NCBI GenBank assembly: GCA_031410915.1
Contig: JANNZY010000086.1
Span: forward strand, 6,434-70,433
Direction: 5' to 3'
DNA length: 64,000 bases
Source: WLMZ01 sp031410915
GTDB lineage: Bacteria > Actinomycetota > Acidimicrobiia > Acidimicrobiales > Ilumatobacteraceae
This document shows positions 25,029 through 33,773 of the stretch, piece by piece. The notes under the pieces were generated by a model. It did no database searches and was not told the origin of the DNA. It saw nothing but the letters and a program-made list of their open reading frames with translations. Each line of letters begins with the position of its first letter. Positions within the stretch are counted from its first letter, which is position 1. The position numbers and the translations under genes were made by a program.

Positions 25029-26048
25029 ATGCCGTTGCGACGCTTGGCCTCACTTCCGCGGGCGGTCCTGGCAACCTTGCCGACCCCGCTGGAGCGCGGG
25101 CCAGTGCTGGACGGCGGCCCGCGACTGTGGGTCAAGCGCGACGATCTCACCGGGCTCGGGGTCGGCGGCAACAAGGCCCGCAAACTGGAGTTCTTGTGCG
25201 GCGAAGCGCTCGCCGCGGGTGCGGATTGCCTGATCACGGTCGGTGCCGGGCAGTCCAACCACTGTCGGATGACGGCCGCAGCGGGTGCCCGGCTGGGTCT
25301 GGAGACGCACCTCGTGCTGTCCGGCGACAAGCCGTCGGTCTACGAGGGCAACCAGCTGTTGGCCGACCTGTTCGGCGCGCACCTGCACTTCACCGGGCTG
25401 CCACCGGCGCACTGGGGTCCGCTGGAGATCGCCCGTGAGACCCTGACCGACGAGCTCGCCGCGGACGGGTTGCGGCCACACTCCATTCCGATCGGGGGCA
25501 GCACGGCGGTCGGAGCGCTCGGGTACGTGGCTGCGTTCGTGGAGATCATGAAGCAGTGCGAGCGGGCCGAGATCACGCCCGCGGCGATCGTGTTCACGTC
25601 GTCAAGCGGCGGTACCCACGCCGGACTGGTGGCCGGGCGAGCCGTGTGGCGGGCACTCGGCAACACGGTTCCGGAGATCGTCGCGATCGGTGTGGCCAAG
25701 GGCGTCGTGCTCGGCCTGCCCGACATCGCAGGGTTGGCCGCGGAGACGCTGTCGATGCTGGCAACCCCTGATCTCACACCCGCCGTGTTGGACGGTGACG
25801 TCGAGATCGACACTCGCTGGCTCGGCGAGGACTACGCGATCCCCACCGAGGCCGGCGACGACGCGATCCGCTGGGCGGCCCGAACCGGCGGTTGGGTCCT
25901 CGATCGTACGTATTCCGGCAAGGGTTGTGCCGGCCTGCTCGGCAACGCAGCCGAGGGGCGTTGGTCGGCCGGTCAAGACGTCGTGTTCATCCACACCGGC
26001 GGGTTGCCGGCGGTCTTCGCCTCCAACGGGGTGCCCCGCCGGTTGTGA
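25029..26048 (+). CDS. D-cysteine desulfhydrase / ACC deaminase family PLP enzyme
   Basis: This 339-residue tryptophan-synthase-beta-fold enzyme belongs to the family of D-cysteine desulfhydrase and 1-aminocyclopropane-1-carboxylate deaminase. PLP is bound by the Lys in GVGGNKARKLEFL. The GAGQSNHCRMTAAAGARLG segment and the FTSSSGGTHAG phosphate loop are typical. The sequence looks closer to D-cysteine desulfhydrase, but that choice is tentative. ATG 25029 lies 8 nt after TACTGT (25015-25020), so initiation is probably leaderless; the 15 codons upstream in frame are not needed. Confidence 0.88.
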   Translation: MPLRRLASLPRAVLATLPTPLERGPVLDGGPRLWVKRDDLTGLGVGGNKARKLEFLCGEALAAGADCLITVGAGQSNHCRMTAAAGARLGLETHLVLSGDKPSVYEGNQLLADLFGAHLHFTGLPPAHWGPLEIARETLTDELAADGLRPHSIPIGGSTAVGALGYVAAFVEIMKQCERAEITPAAIVFTSSSGGTHAGLVAGRAVWRALGNTVPEIVAIGVAKGVVLGLPDIAGLAAETLSMLATPDLTPAVLDGDVEIDTRWLGEDYAIPTEAGDDAIRWAARTGGWVLDRTYSGKGCAGLLGNAAEGRWSAGQDVVFIHTGGLPAVFASNGVPRRL

Positions 26049-26112
26049 TCTGATCGCGCCCGCCCTGGACGGCGCCAGTGTTGGCAGTGTTGGTGGCAGT
26101 AGGGTCCGCTCG

Positions 26113-27018
26113 GTGGATGTGGTCCTCGCAATCGACATCGGGTCGACGCAGATGGCGGTCGGCCTGATGACCATGACCGGCGAGTTGATCGACCTCGCCC
26201 GCGACGACGTGAATCCCGACCTCGATGCCGAGGGTGTCTTCGACGTGCTGAAGGCGCTGGTCGACGCGCAGATCGAGCGTGCGACCGAGCATCACGAGGT
26301 GACCCCGGTCGTGGTTGGCGTCGGCGCAGCCGGCGTCGTGACCGCCAACTGCGAAATCGTCTCGCCCCCCAACATCCGGAGCTGGCGCGGCTTTCCACTG
26401 CGCTCGCGCCTGCAGAAGTTGACGTCGCTGCCCGTCTACGGCGACCTCGATGCGAAAGCGCTCGCGCTGGCCGAAGGATGGGTCGGCGCCGCGCAGGGCC
26501 GCAGCAACTTCATGGCGATGGTGGTCGCCGGCGGTGTCGGCGGAGGCATCGTGCTCGACGGCCAACTGCTCGACGGCGCAACCGGCAACGCCGGCCACAT
26601 CGGTCACGTGATCGTGGAACCCAGCGGCCGGCGCTGCACGTGCGGTGCCCGCGGTTGTTTGGAGGCGGAGGTCTCCGGGCCGGCAATTGAAGCCATCACG
26701 GGACGGTCGCCGACCGAGCCGACCTACGACATCATGGTCCGCACCGGCCGTCTCGTCGGGCGTGGTGTGGCGTCGGTCTGCAACGCTCTCGATCTCGATC
26801 TCGTGGTGGTCGGCGGGTCGGTCGCGCTCGGCTTCGGAGCCACGTTCTTCAACGCCGCTCAGGACGCGTTGTCCGAGCACTGCCGGCTCAGCTTCGTCCG
26901 CGGCGTGCGCATCACGCCGGCCCGTCTCGGCGACCGCGGCTCGGTGATCGGCGCCGGCGCAGTGGGTCTACGCGGACTGCGCCGGGGGAACCGTTCGGCG
27001 GTCAACGCCCGCTCCTAG
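26113..27018 (+). CDS. ROK family sugar kinase
   Basis: This 301-residue ROK family protein is glucokinase-like and lacks an N-terminal helix-turn-helix, so it is probably an enzyme. It has the ATP phosphate loop at the start (VVLAIDIGSTQMAVG), the catalytic region GNAGHIGHV, and the zinc-binding CTCGARGCLEAE motif. The start is GTG 26113, 7 nt after a TAGGGT -10 box (26100-26105). The sugar cannot be read; glucose is the common case. Confidence 0.88.
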   Translation: MDVVLAIDIGSTQMAVGLMTMTGELIDLARDDVNPDLDAEGVFDVLKALVDAQIERATEHHEVTPVVVGVGAAGVVTANCEIVSPPNIRSWRGFPLRSRLQKLTSLPVYGDLDAKALALAEGWVGAAQGRSNFMAMVVAGGVGGGIVLDGQLLDGATGNAGHIGHVIVEPSGRRCTCGARGCLEAEVSGPAIEAITGRSPTEPTYDIMVRTGRLVGRGVASVCNALDLDLVVVGGSVALGFGATFFNAAQDALSEHCRLSFVRGVRITPARLGDRGSVIGAGAVGLRGLRRGNRSAVNARS

Positions 27019-27078
27019 GCTGCGGGCCACAACGCCGCTGCGCAGACAGTCTCGCCAGCGGTGATCGAGGAGGCATCG

Positions 27079-27966
27079 GTGACCAGGATCCGCAAATCAG
27101 GCAACTCGTCGATGGTCACCGACCGTCGGGGCAGTGGTGGTGGCGGCGGCATGTTCGGTGGCCTCGGTGGTGGCGGGGGCATCCCGCTGCCCGGCAAGCT
27201 CGGCGGGGGTGTGGTCGGCATCATCCTCGCACTGGCGATTGCTTTCCTGCCCCGGTTGCTGAACGGCGCAGGGACCACGAACAATGCGGCCGACACCGGC
27301 AGCCCGAGCGCCAACGAGTGCGACACCGAACTGGCCCAGGTCATCTGCGGTGCGACGGAAGATGTCGAGAACTTCTGGGTCACCGAGATGCCGAAAGCGT
27401 TCGGCAGCCAATACGAGATCACCCAGACGGTGTTCTTCAGCGGAGCCACGTCCACCGGATGCGGGCAGGCGTCGGCTCAGACCGGGCCGTTTTACTGCCC
27501 GGCCGACCACCTCGTGTACTTCGATCTCGACTTCCTACAGCAGTTGCAGGATCAGTTCGGAGCGAAGGGCGACCTGGCCGCGGCCTACATCGTCGCCCAC
27601 GAATACGGCCACCACATCCAGAACCTGGTCGGCACGAACGCTCAGGTGCAACAGGCCAGTCAGAGCGATCCGGGCAACGCAAACCAGTACTCGGTCGCGC
27701 TCGAGTTGCAGGCGGACTGCTTCGGCGGCGTGTGGGCCCACGATGCCAAGTCACGCGGCCAGTTCGAGACCGACAGCGAGATCGACGAAGCGATCGAGGC
27801 GGCTCGGGCCGTCGGCGACGACCGCATCCAGCAGAAGACGCAGGGCCGCATCGATCCCGAGTCGTTCACCCACGGCACGTCCGAACAGCGCGCGACGTGG
27901 TTCAAGCGCGGCTACTCCACGGGCGATCCTCTGCAGTGCGACACGTTCAAGGACGTCCTCGGCTGA
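27079..27966 (+). CDS. Neutral zinc metallopeptidase (YpfJ/KPN_02809 family)
   Basis: This 295-residue predicted membrane-anchored zinc metallopeptidase has the active-site motif HEYGHH (residues 174-179) and a downstream ELQADCFGG segment supplying the third ligand. The N-terminus has a Gly-rich stretch (19-45) and a membrane helix (46-61). Family members carry this layout and about this length. I choose GTG 27079, because a GAGGAGG Shine-Dalgarno ends about 6 nt before it; the frame also holds a GTG at 27061. Four Cys in the outer part could form disulfides. Substrate unknown. Confidence 0.9.
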   Translation: MTRIRKSGNSSMVTDRRGSGGGGGMFGGLGGGGGIPLPGKLGGGVVGIILALAIAFLPRLLNGAGTTNNAADTGSPSANECDTELAQVICGATEDVENFWVTEMPKAFGSQYEITQTVFFSGATSTGCGQASAQTGPFYCPADHLVYFDLDFLQQLQDQFGAKGDLAAAYIVAHEYGHHIQNLVGTNAQVQQASQSDPGNANQYSVALELQADCFGGVWAHDAKSRGQFETDSEIDEAIEAARAVGDDRIQQKTQGRIDPESFTHGTSEQRATWFKRGYSTGDPLQCDTFKDVLG

Positions 27967-28021
27967 CGCTCGGCTCACGGTCGCGTGGTATCACCGGCGA
28001 TGTTGGCGGCTCTTTGGCCAG

Positions 28022-28723
28022 GTGACCAGCCTGCTCGTCAACCCCCATCCGGCACTGTGCGGCCGGAGCAGTGACGGACGGCAGCGCCGCGCCGACCTGC
28101 TGGCCGACATCAACGCCGGATACGTCGTCACCGACGATCACCTGCTGACGAACGTGATCGATCCGAATCTCGTCGACGTCACGTTGTCGCCGAGTGCCAC
28201 GACGCAGCGGGTGATCCGGCCGCGCCTCGTCATCAACCACACCCGCAGTTGCACGACCAGGCTCGGCTCGCCTCATCTGTATGTGCTGACGTCGGGCATG
28301 ATCGAGCAGTACTTGCCGTTCATCCGCAGGGCCCGGGGCAGCTTCGACGCCGACCTGTGGCATCACAACGGTGCGTCGTTCGGCGCGATCACGCACCAGA
28401 CCGAGGACCATGACGGCCGCACCGGCGACGGCGTCGTGATCGATGACGAGCCGTGGACCAGCGTGCAGATCGATGCGCTCGTCGCGGCCACCACGGCCGA
28501 GTGCGCCGTGTACGGAATCGCCCCGACCGGCGCCGAGCGGTGGAACGACAGCGGCATCGGCCACCACGCGCAACATCCGCACGGCGGCGCGGCCGCATGG
28601 AGTCCCGCCACCGACGAGTGGTGCCCCGGTCGCGCCCGGATCGCGCAGATGGCCGAGCTCCACCGCCGCGTCGCCGAACGCGTGGCAACCTACCGCGCCC
28701 TCGCCGGCCCGACCTGCCACTGA
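28022..28723 (+). CDS. Probable PGRP/Amidase_2-like N-acetylmuramoyl-L-alanine amidase
   Basis: This 233-residue protein is not clearly recognised overall, but the order of motifs fits the Amidase_2/PGRP fold. VINHTRS lies near residue 73 (first zinc His), GIGHHAQHP lies later (second His), and WCPGRARIAQM near the end resembles the CPG segment of phage and host amidases. Such enzymes cut the stem peptide from peptidoglycan. There is no signal peptide, so it would need another export route, or it acts inside. The start is GTG 28022, 55 nt after the metallopeptidase stop. Family call is moderate; confirmation needs a profile search. Confidence 0.5.
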   Translation: MTSLLVNPHPALCGRSSDGRQRRADLLADINAGYVVTDDHLLTNVIDPNLVDVTLSPSATTQRVIRPRLVINHTRSCTTRLGSPHLYVLTSGMIEQYLPFIRRARGSFDADLWHHNGASFGAITHQTEDHDGRTGDGVVIDDEPWTSVQIDALVAATTAECAVYGIAPTGAERWNDSGIGHHAQHPHGGAAAWSPATDEWCPGRARIAQMAELHRRVAERVATYRALAGPTCH

Positions 28724-28781
28724 CGGTCCCCGCCTCCGTTGCGGCAACGCCGCGCGTCTGCACCCCTCGCTCGCCGTGAGT

Positions 28782-29081
28782 GCCGGCGAGAGTGGCAACA
28801 TCCAGCGCGTTGCGGGTGGGTGCGCGGGTTGTGCCGGCGAGAGCGGCAACATCCAGCGCGTTGCGGGCATGAGCGGTTTGTGCCGGCTGTAGCGGCAACG
28901 TCCGGCGCGTCGGAGCAGGTGCGCGGGTTGTGCCGGTGTCATCGGCATCATCCGGCGCGTCGTGGCCGGGTCGCGGGTTGTGCCCTTGGGGGTGGCATCA
29001 TCCAGCGCGTTGCGGGCAGGTCGCGGATTCTGCAGGCTGTGGCGGCAAACTTCAGGCGAGTCTCGGCGTGCGCTGGTTGGT
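28782..29081. repeat. Six tandem ~50-nt repeats
   Basis: Six units start at 28782, 28833, 28882, 28932, 28982 and 29032 (49-51 nt each). Each carries GCCGG at its head, then a GGCAACATCC-like core, a GCGCGTTGCGGG-like middle and a GCGGGTTGT tail. Units 1 and 2 are the closest; unit 6 is the most decayed. A seventh, weaker unit may precede 28782. The array fills the gap between the amidase-like gene and the racemase-like gene and is only 14 nt from the latter's -10 box. I see no ORF in it. Confidence 0.8.
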
Positions 29082-29108
29082 CGAGGGTTGGTCGCTACGG
29101 TTCTGACG

Positions 29109-30059
29109 ATGGGTCTGCGCCTCACCGTTCAACGCCGGCGCTGGCTCGCGAGCATCGACGCGGTCGCAGCAGAACTGCCGGGGATCGTTCCGGTCGTCAA
29201 GGGCAACGGTTACGGGTTTGGACGCCAGACGCTGATGCCGATCGCCACCGGGCTTGCGCCACGCGTCGCGGTCGGCACTGTGTACGAGGCGGCCGACGTC
29301 CCTGCGGACCGGGACGCGCTCGTGCTCACGCCGCACCTCGGTCGACCTCCCACCGGCCCGAACGCGATCCTCACGATCGGCCGGGCTGATCACGTCGATG
29401 CGCTCGACGGTTGGCGTGGCTGCGTCGTGATCAAACTCGGATCGTCGATGCGCCGCTATGGCGTCGATCCGGAGAGGCTGAGCGAGTTGCTCGCCGCCGC
29501 CGGCGACGCGGGGCTCGACGTCGTCGGCTTCTCGATCCATCTCGACCTCGCCGGATCGGCGGCCGACCACCGACGCGAGATCGACAACTGGCTCCCTCGT
29601 CTCGATTCGGCGCTTCCGCTCGCGATCAGCCACGTCAACTCGGCGGACTACTCCGACCTCCGTGCCACCTACCCGAAGCGTGTGTTCGAGATCCGCGTCG
29701 GCACCGCGCTCTGGCACGTCGACAGGTCGTTGTTCCACATCGACGCGGACGTTCTCGACGTCCACACTGTCGCTGCTGGTGAGACTGCTGGCTACCGCGC
29801 CACGCCCGCGCCGGGAGACGGTCACATCGTCCTCGTCGCGGCCGGTTCGGCACATGGAGTTCGGGTGCTGGACGACGGCCACAGCCCGTTCCACTTCGCC
29901 CGCCAGCGGATCGCGATGCTCGAGCCGCCGCACATGCACACGACGATGCTGTTCGTAGCGCTCGGCCAGCCGTGTCCTGCGATCGGCGACCGGGTCGATG
30001 TGCAGCGGCCGCTGACCACCACCACGGCGGACGAGATCATCTGGGCCGACGATGACTGA
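29109..30059 (+). CDS. Alanine racemase-like PLP enzyme
   Basis: This 316-residue protein has the alanine-racemase N-terminal barrel. Lys30 in VVKGNGYGFG is the PLP lysine; LGSSMRRYGVDP and GFSIHLDLAGSA follow in order. It is shorter than typical Alr (about 370), mainly in the C-terminal barrel, so the substrate may not be alanine. ATG 29109 lies 7 nt after TACGGT (29096-29101). The stop overlaps the DUF418 gene by 8 nt, so the two are probably co-expressed. Confidence 0.75.
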   Translation: MGLRLTVQRRRWLASIDAVAAELPGIVPVVKGNGYGFGRQTLMPIATGLAPRVAVGTVYEAADVPADRDALVLTPHLGRPPTGPNAILTIGRADHVDALDGWRGCVVIKLGSSMRRYGVDPERLSELLAAAGDAGLDVVGFSIHLDLAGSAADHRREIDNWLPRLDSALPLAISHVNSADYSDLRATYPKRVFEIRVGTALWHVDRSLFHIDADVLDVHTVAAGETAGYRATPAPGDGHIVLVAAGSAHGVRVLDDGHSPFHFARQRIAMLEPPHMHTTMLFVALGQPCPAIGDRVDVQRPLTTTTADEIIWADDD

Positions 30060-31197
30060 GATCGCGGTGGCCACGCCAAGATCGTCTCGAACCACGAACG
30101 CCAGGTTGCCCGGGCTCGACGTCACCCGAGCCGTCGCGTTGATCGGCGTCGTGGTCATGAACTACCACGGCTATCTGAACGGCGGCGGCGGACCGGACCC
30201 ATCGTTCGCGGAGCGGGTCTTCGACACATCCGACGGCCCACTCAGCACGCGCTTCGCAGCGACGTTCGTGCTCGTCGCCGGGATGGGTGTCACGCTGCTG
30301 ACGAACCGCAGTCGCATCTCGGGCAACCGCGTGGCGATCCGCGTCGATCGGTGGCGGCTGGTGCGCCGGGGCCTGCTGCTCTACTCGTTCGGCCTGTTGA
30401 TCGAGTGGGTCTGGCATGGCACGATCCTCGTCTACTACGGCGCGTTCTTCATGGTTGCCGCGCTGCTGTTCACGCTGCGACTGCGGTGGCTCGCTGCGGT
30501 CGGCGTCGGCGCAGCCTTGGCGGGTGCGGGCATCGCGCTGTTTCGAGTCGTCCATGCGCTCGACGGTCACGACGTGCGCTGGCTGGACCCGGTGGTCGAC
30601 TCACCGCGCAACCTGGTGCTGCGCACGTTCGTCGGTTACACCCATCCTCTGCTGCCGTGGCTGCTGTTCTTCTGCGTAGGCATCGCGCTCGGCCGCTTCC
30701 TGCCGTACATCTCCGGGTTGCGCGTGCCGATCATCGCCATTGGTCTCTTGCTGTTCGCCGGCACCTATGCGATCAACTACTTCGGATTACGTGCGGCAAC
30801 GGACGACTTCGCCCGCACCGATCGCAACAGCGTGATCTGGCGAAACGTGCTCTCGACCGGGCCGTTCGACCGGGGACTGCTGTACTCGTTCGGTGCGCTC
30901 GGCTCGTCGCTGGTCGCTTTCGCCGTGATCTCATGGATCGCCGACCGCTTCCCGACAACGCCCCCGATCACGCTGCTGCGCCACGCCGGACAGATGACCC
31001 TGTCGCTGTACCTCCTGCACGTCATCACGTTCAACGCGTTCGTCCACTGGTGGGGATGGGTTTCCGACACCGGTCTGGACACGGCGCTCGTGTTCGCTCT
31101 CGTGTTCTGGGCGGTCGCGATCGCGGTCGGCGCATCGTGGCACCGCTTCCTCGGTGTCGGCCCGCTCGAACGCGTCTACCGCGACTTCGGTGGATGA
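30052..31197 (+). CDS. DUF418 family membrane protein
   Basis: This 381-residue polytopic membrane protein has about 9-10 helices. The N-terminal GLDVTRAVALIGVVVMNY is typical of the DUF1624/DUF418 acyltransferase-like group. The C-terminal TLSLYLLHVITF and GPLERVYRDF are hallmarks of DUF418. Members are thought to modify or move envelope components, but no activity is proven. The start overlaps the racemase-like gene (ATGACTGA). Confidence 0.82.
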   Translation: MTEIAVATPRSSRTTNARLPGLDVTRAVALIGVVVMNYHGYLNGGGGPDPSFAERVFDTSDGPLSTRFAATFVLVAGMGVTLLTNRSRISGNRVAIRVDRWRLVRRGLLLYSFGLLIEWVWHGTILVYYGAFFMVAALLFTLRLRWLAAVGVGAALAGAGIALFRVVHALDGHDVRWLDPVVDSPRNLVLRTFVGYTHPLLPWLLFFCVGIALGRFLPYISGLRVPIIAIGLLLFAGTYAINYFGLRAATDDFARTDRNSVIWRNVLSTGPFDRGLLYSFGALGSSLVAFAVISWIADRFPTTPPITLLRHAGQMTLSLYLLHVITFNAFVHWWGWVSDTGLDTALVFALVFWAVAIAVGASWHRFLGVGPLERVYRDFGG

Positions 31198-31262
31198 CTG
31201 CGCTCGAGGGTCCGGACAATTCCCGAGTTGTTCGATCGGGATTCAACGCCTAGGCTGTCGGT

Positions 31263-31760
31263 GTGCGTTCGTTGTTCACGTTTCCCAATCCGGTGAACGA
31301 GACTTCGGCCCGCCTCGTTGCCGGAGGTGTGGTCGTCCAAGCCGTGCTGTACCTGGTGGTCCAGCAGACGTGGATGTTGTTCCCGCTCGCTCTCGGCTTC
31401 GTGGCCAGGGTGTTCACCGGCCCGACGCTGAGCCCGCTCGGCCAGTTCGTGACTCGCGTCCTGACCCCGCGCATCCACGCCGAGCACCGATTCGTTTCCG
31501 GCCCGCCGAAGCGGTTCGCACAGGGCATCGGCGCGACGTTCACCGTCGCGGCTCTGATCGCCGCACTCGCCGGCTCGAACGTCGTCCCGATCGCGCTCGT
31601 CGCCGGCATCCTGATCGCGGCCACGCTCGAGTCCGTGTTCGCCTACTGCCTCGGTTGCGTCGTCTTCAACCGCCTGATGCGCTGGGGAGTCATCCCCGCC
31701 GAGGTCTGCGAATCCTGCAACGACCTGAGCGCGCGGCTCTCCATCTCTGCCGGTTCCTGA
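31263..31760 (+). CDS. DUF4395 family membrane protein
   Basis: This 165-residue protein of about four helices starts with FTFPNPVNETSARLVAGG, typical of DUF4395. It has CLGC (about residue 133) and CESC (about 154) pairs near the end, which may bind metal or form redox pairs. A GTG start lies 6 nt after TAGGCT (31251-31256), with a possible -35 TTGTTC 17 nt further up, so it is probably leaderless. Function unknown. It is convergent with mftF, with a 311-bp gap full of hairpin repeats. Confidence 0.82.
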   Translation: MRSLFTFPNPVNETSARLVAGGVVVQAVLYLVVQQTWMLFPLALGFVARVFTGPTLSPLGQFVTRVLTPRIHAEHRFVSGPPKRFAQGIGATFTVAALIAALAGSNVVPIALVAGILIAATLESVFAYCLGCVVFNRLMRWGVIPAEVCESCNDLSARLSISAGS

Positions 31761-31803
31761 CCTGTCCCTCGGCCAACCGGGTCGGGCCAGTCGAGTCAGC
31801 TGG

Positions 31804-32034
31804 CGGGGTGTTGACGACGAGGTGTGCTCGTGCTCTCGGCACCCCGTTCCCCGGACTGGCGCTGCGACGGAGTCGGGCTGTACTCGGTCTGCGCCGGCGG
31901 TCCGCAACCGGCCGGTTGATTTCTGGGTGCTGGCGCCGAGGCGGGTTCGTGCTCGTGGCACCCAGTCCGCTGGACTGAACTTCGACTGATTCTGGGTGTC
32001 GCCGACGAGGTGGGTTCGTGTCTTCGACACCCAG
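31804..32034. repeat. Three 43-nt hairpin repeats
   Basis: Three elements of exactly 43 nt lie at 31804-31846, 31923-31965 and 31992-32034. Their outer stems differ but stay paired: CGGGGTG/CACCCCG, CTGGGTGC/GCACCCAG and CTGGGTGTCG/CGACACCCAG. The inner part is conserved (GAGGTGGGTTCGTG-like) and can form a small ACGA/TCGT stem. Each is followed by a related flank (GGACTG-like). They fill the 311-bp gap between the convergent DUF4395 and mftF genes; no T-run follows, so they are not standard terminators. Confidence 0.82.
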
Positions 32035-32071
32035 TTCGGGCTGAGCGTTGCTGCGGCTCGATCGGCTGGAC

Positions 32072-33667
32072 TCAGCCGGGTCGGCGTTTCGTCGCGGGCC
32101 AGGAGGTGAGGTCAGGGACGAGGGCCGCGGCGCTGCGCGCGCCGATCGCGCCGCACCACAGGCCGGTGCCGTAGCTGAGATCGTCGGCGACGCGCAGGGC
32201 GAGGTACGTGGGCAGGTCGAGCGGGGGCCGAGCACGGATCCAGTCGATCAGCGGCGGCAGGACGGCAGCAGCGATCGCTGTTCGACGGGCGCGTCGCGAC
32301 ACGAGGGCTGCGGCGACGGTGATCGGCCACCACGCGCGGGTCAGGCCCGAGGCCAGCGAGCGGCCGGCGTAGAGATGTCCGAGACCCGCCAGTCGCAGCG
32401 CTTCGCGTGCGCCATCGGGAACATCACGGAGCTTGCGCGTCAGCAGAGCAGTGGTCGTTGCCGCGATCACACCGCCGATCATTGGCCGGCCAGCGGCCAC
32501 AACAGCCCATGACGCGAGACTCCAGCCACTGACTCGAACGGGCGCGAGCGCGCCGGGGTGTCTCCGCTCGAGGGCAGCCGCCGACGAGCCGTAGTCGAAG
32601 CGTTGCAGCGCCCACGCAGCACATGTCGGTCGAGGTTCGTGGTGCACGACGACGGCCGGCTCGTAGCGGACACGCCATCCGCCTTCGTCCAGCCGCCAGA
32701 CGAGATCGACGTCCTCGCCGAAACGGAGCGCAGCATCGAACCCGCCGACATCGGTCAATGCCTCGACTCGGCAGACCACGCACGCCGACGGCACGTAGCT
32801 GACCCGGGTGCCGGCCCGCACCCGCGCCGCCGCCGGGCCGAGATCGAGTGGAGAGCGCACGGTCTCGAACCGCTCGATCGCCGACGGCGGTTTCCTGGCC
32901 GATGGCTTCGGGCCCAACGACTGCTTCGCGTCCCGCTCGTCGGACGGACAACGTCCAGCTGCGACGGGAGTCTGGCCGTCGAGAGCACGCGCGGCGAGCG
33001 TTGCCGTGCTTCTTTGACCGCCCGAATCGGCGGCCGGACTGCGGTCGGGCAACGAGCATCTGGCCTTTCCGACCGGGCGACTCGCGACCCGAGGCGCGAC
33101 CATCGCGACGAGTGGGTCGGTGAAGTGGGCGAGGAGCGGATCGAGCCATCCGTCGGACAACGACACGTCGCTGTCGACGAACGCGACCAGCGGCGTCATC
33201 ACCTGCGCGAGGCCTGCAGATCGTGCCCCGCCGGGGCCGCCGTTCGTGGAGAGCCGAACAACCGTCACGGCGCTGCTCGTCGACGATTCGTCGAACTCGA
33301 TCGGCTTCGGGGAGCAGTCGTCGACCACGATCACCGCGGCGACGACCTTGCCCAACGACTGGGCGAGCGATTGGACTTCATCGGCCGCGAGGGACGATCG
33401 CGTGTACGCCGGGATCACGACCGTCACGTCGGCAGCGGTGAATGCGCTCTGCCCGGGAGTGGGGTGGATCGCACCCGCATCGAGCAGCCGGTCGATCAGC
33501 GATGCGCCGGCAACGGAATCGATCATCTCACCTGCATCGATCCGATCGACGAGGCGAGCACCGGCGTCGCTCAACCGGAACAGCTTCAGTGGCGACCCGC
33601 CGATCAACACCCGGCCACCGCCGACCCGACGAACCGACCCATCGACCTCGTATCGCGTCAGCGTCAC
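32072..33667 (-). CDS. mftF: Mycofactocin glycosyltransferase MftF
   Basis: This 531-residue GT2-family enzyme is MftF, which adds glucose units to the mycofactocin redox cofactor. The N-terminal VLIGGSPLKLFRLSDAGA segment is typical of MftF. The catalytic domain shows VTVVIPAYTRS, VVDDCSPKP, NGGPGGARSAG, the DXD-like FVDSDVSLSDGW and RFGEDVDLVWRL. Hydrophobic segments near the end fit membrane association. Residues about 196-262 form an unusual low-complexity in-frame insertion between VAPRVASR and AIERFE. The start is GTG 33667; further upstream codons are not conserved. It lies 106 nt downstream of mftE. Confidence 0.88.
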   Translation of the reverse strand: MTLTRYEVDGSVRRVGGGRVLIGGSPLKLFRLSDAGARLVDRIDAGEMIDSVAGASLIDRLLDAGAIHPTPGQSAFTAADVTVVIPAYTRSSLAADEVQSLAQSLGKVVAAVIVVDDCSPKPIEFDESSTSSAVTVVRLSTNGGPGGARSAGLAQVMTPLVAFVDSDVSLSDGWLDPLLAHFTDPLVAMVAPRVASRPVGKARCSLPDRSPAADSGGQRSTATLAARALDGQTPVAAGRCPSDERDAKQSLGPKPSARKPPSAIERFETVRSPLDLGPAAARVRAGTRVSYVPSACVVCRVEALTDVGGFDAALRFGEDVDLVWRLDEGGWRVRYEPAVVVHHEPRPTCAAWALQRFDYGSSAAALERRHPGALAPVRVSGWSLASWAVVAAGRPMIGGVIAATTTALLTRKLRDVPDGAREALRLAGLGHLYAGRSLASGLTRAWWPITVAAALVSRRARRTAIAAAVLPPLIDWIRARPPLDLPTYLALRVADDLSYGTGLWCGAIGARSAAALVPDLTSWPATKRRPG

Positions 33668-33773
33668 GGCGTGAGCCCCTCGGTGAGGTCGCCCGACCAG
33701 CACCACGCGATGGCCGCGTGAGCACAGAGTCGGTCCGTGCCGTCGCCCGACGGTTCGCTCGTGGCGCCGCGCA

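Noticed and set aside
28782..29081. CRISPR array
   Set aside because: Units are contiguous and decay gradually along their whole length; there are no constant repeats alternating with unrelated spacers and no cas genes. The same holds for 2341-2540.
31804..32034. Rho-independent terminators between convergent genes
   Set aside because: The hairpins have long loops and no T-run on either side; three copies with a shared inner segment fit a repeat family better.
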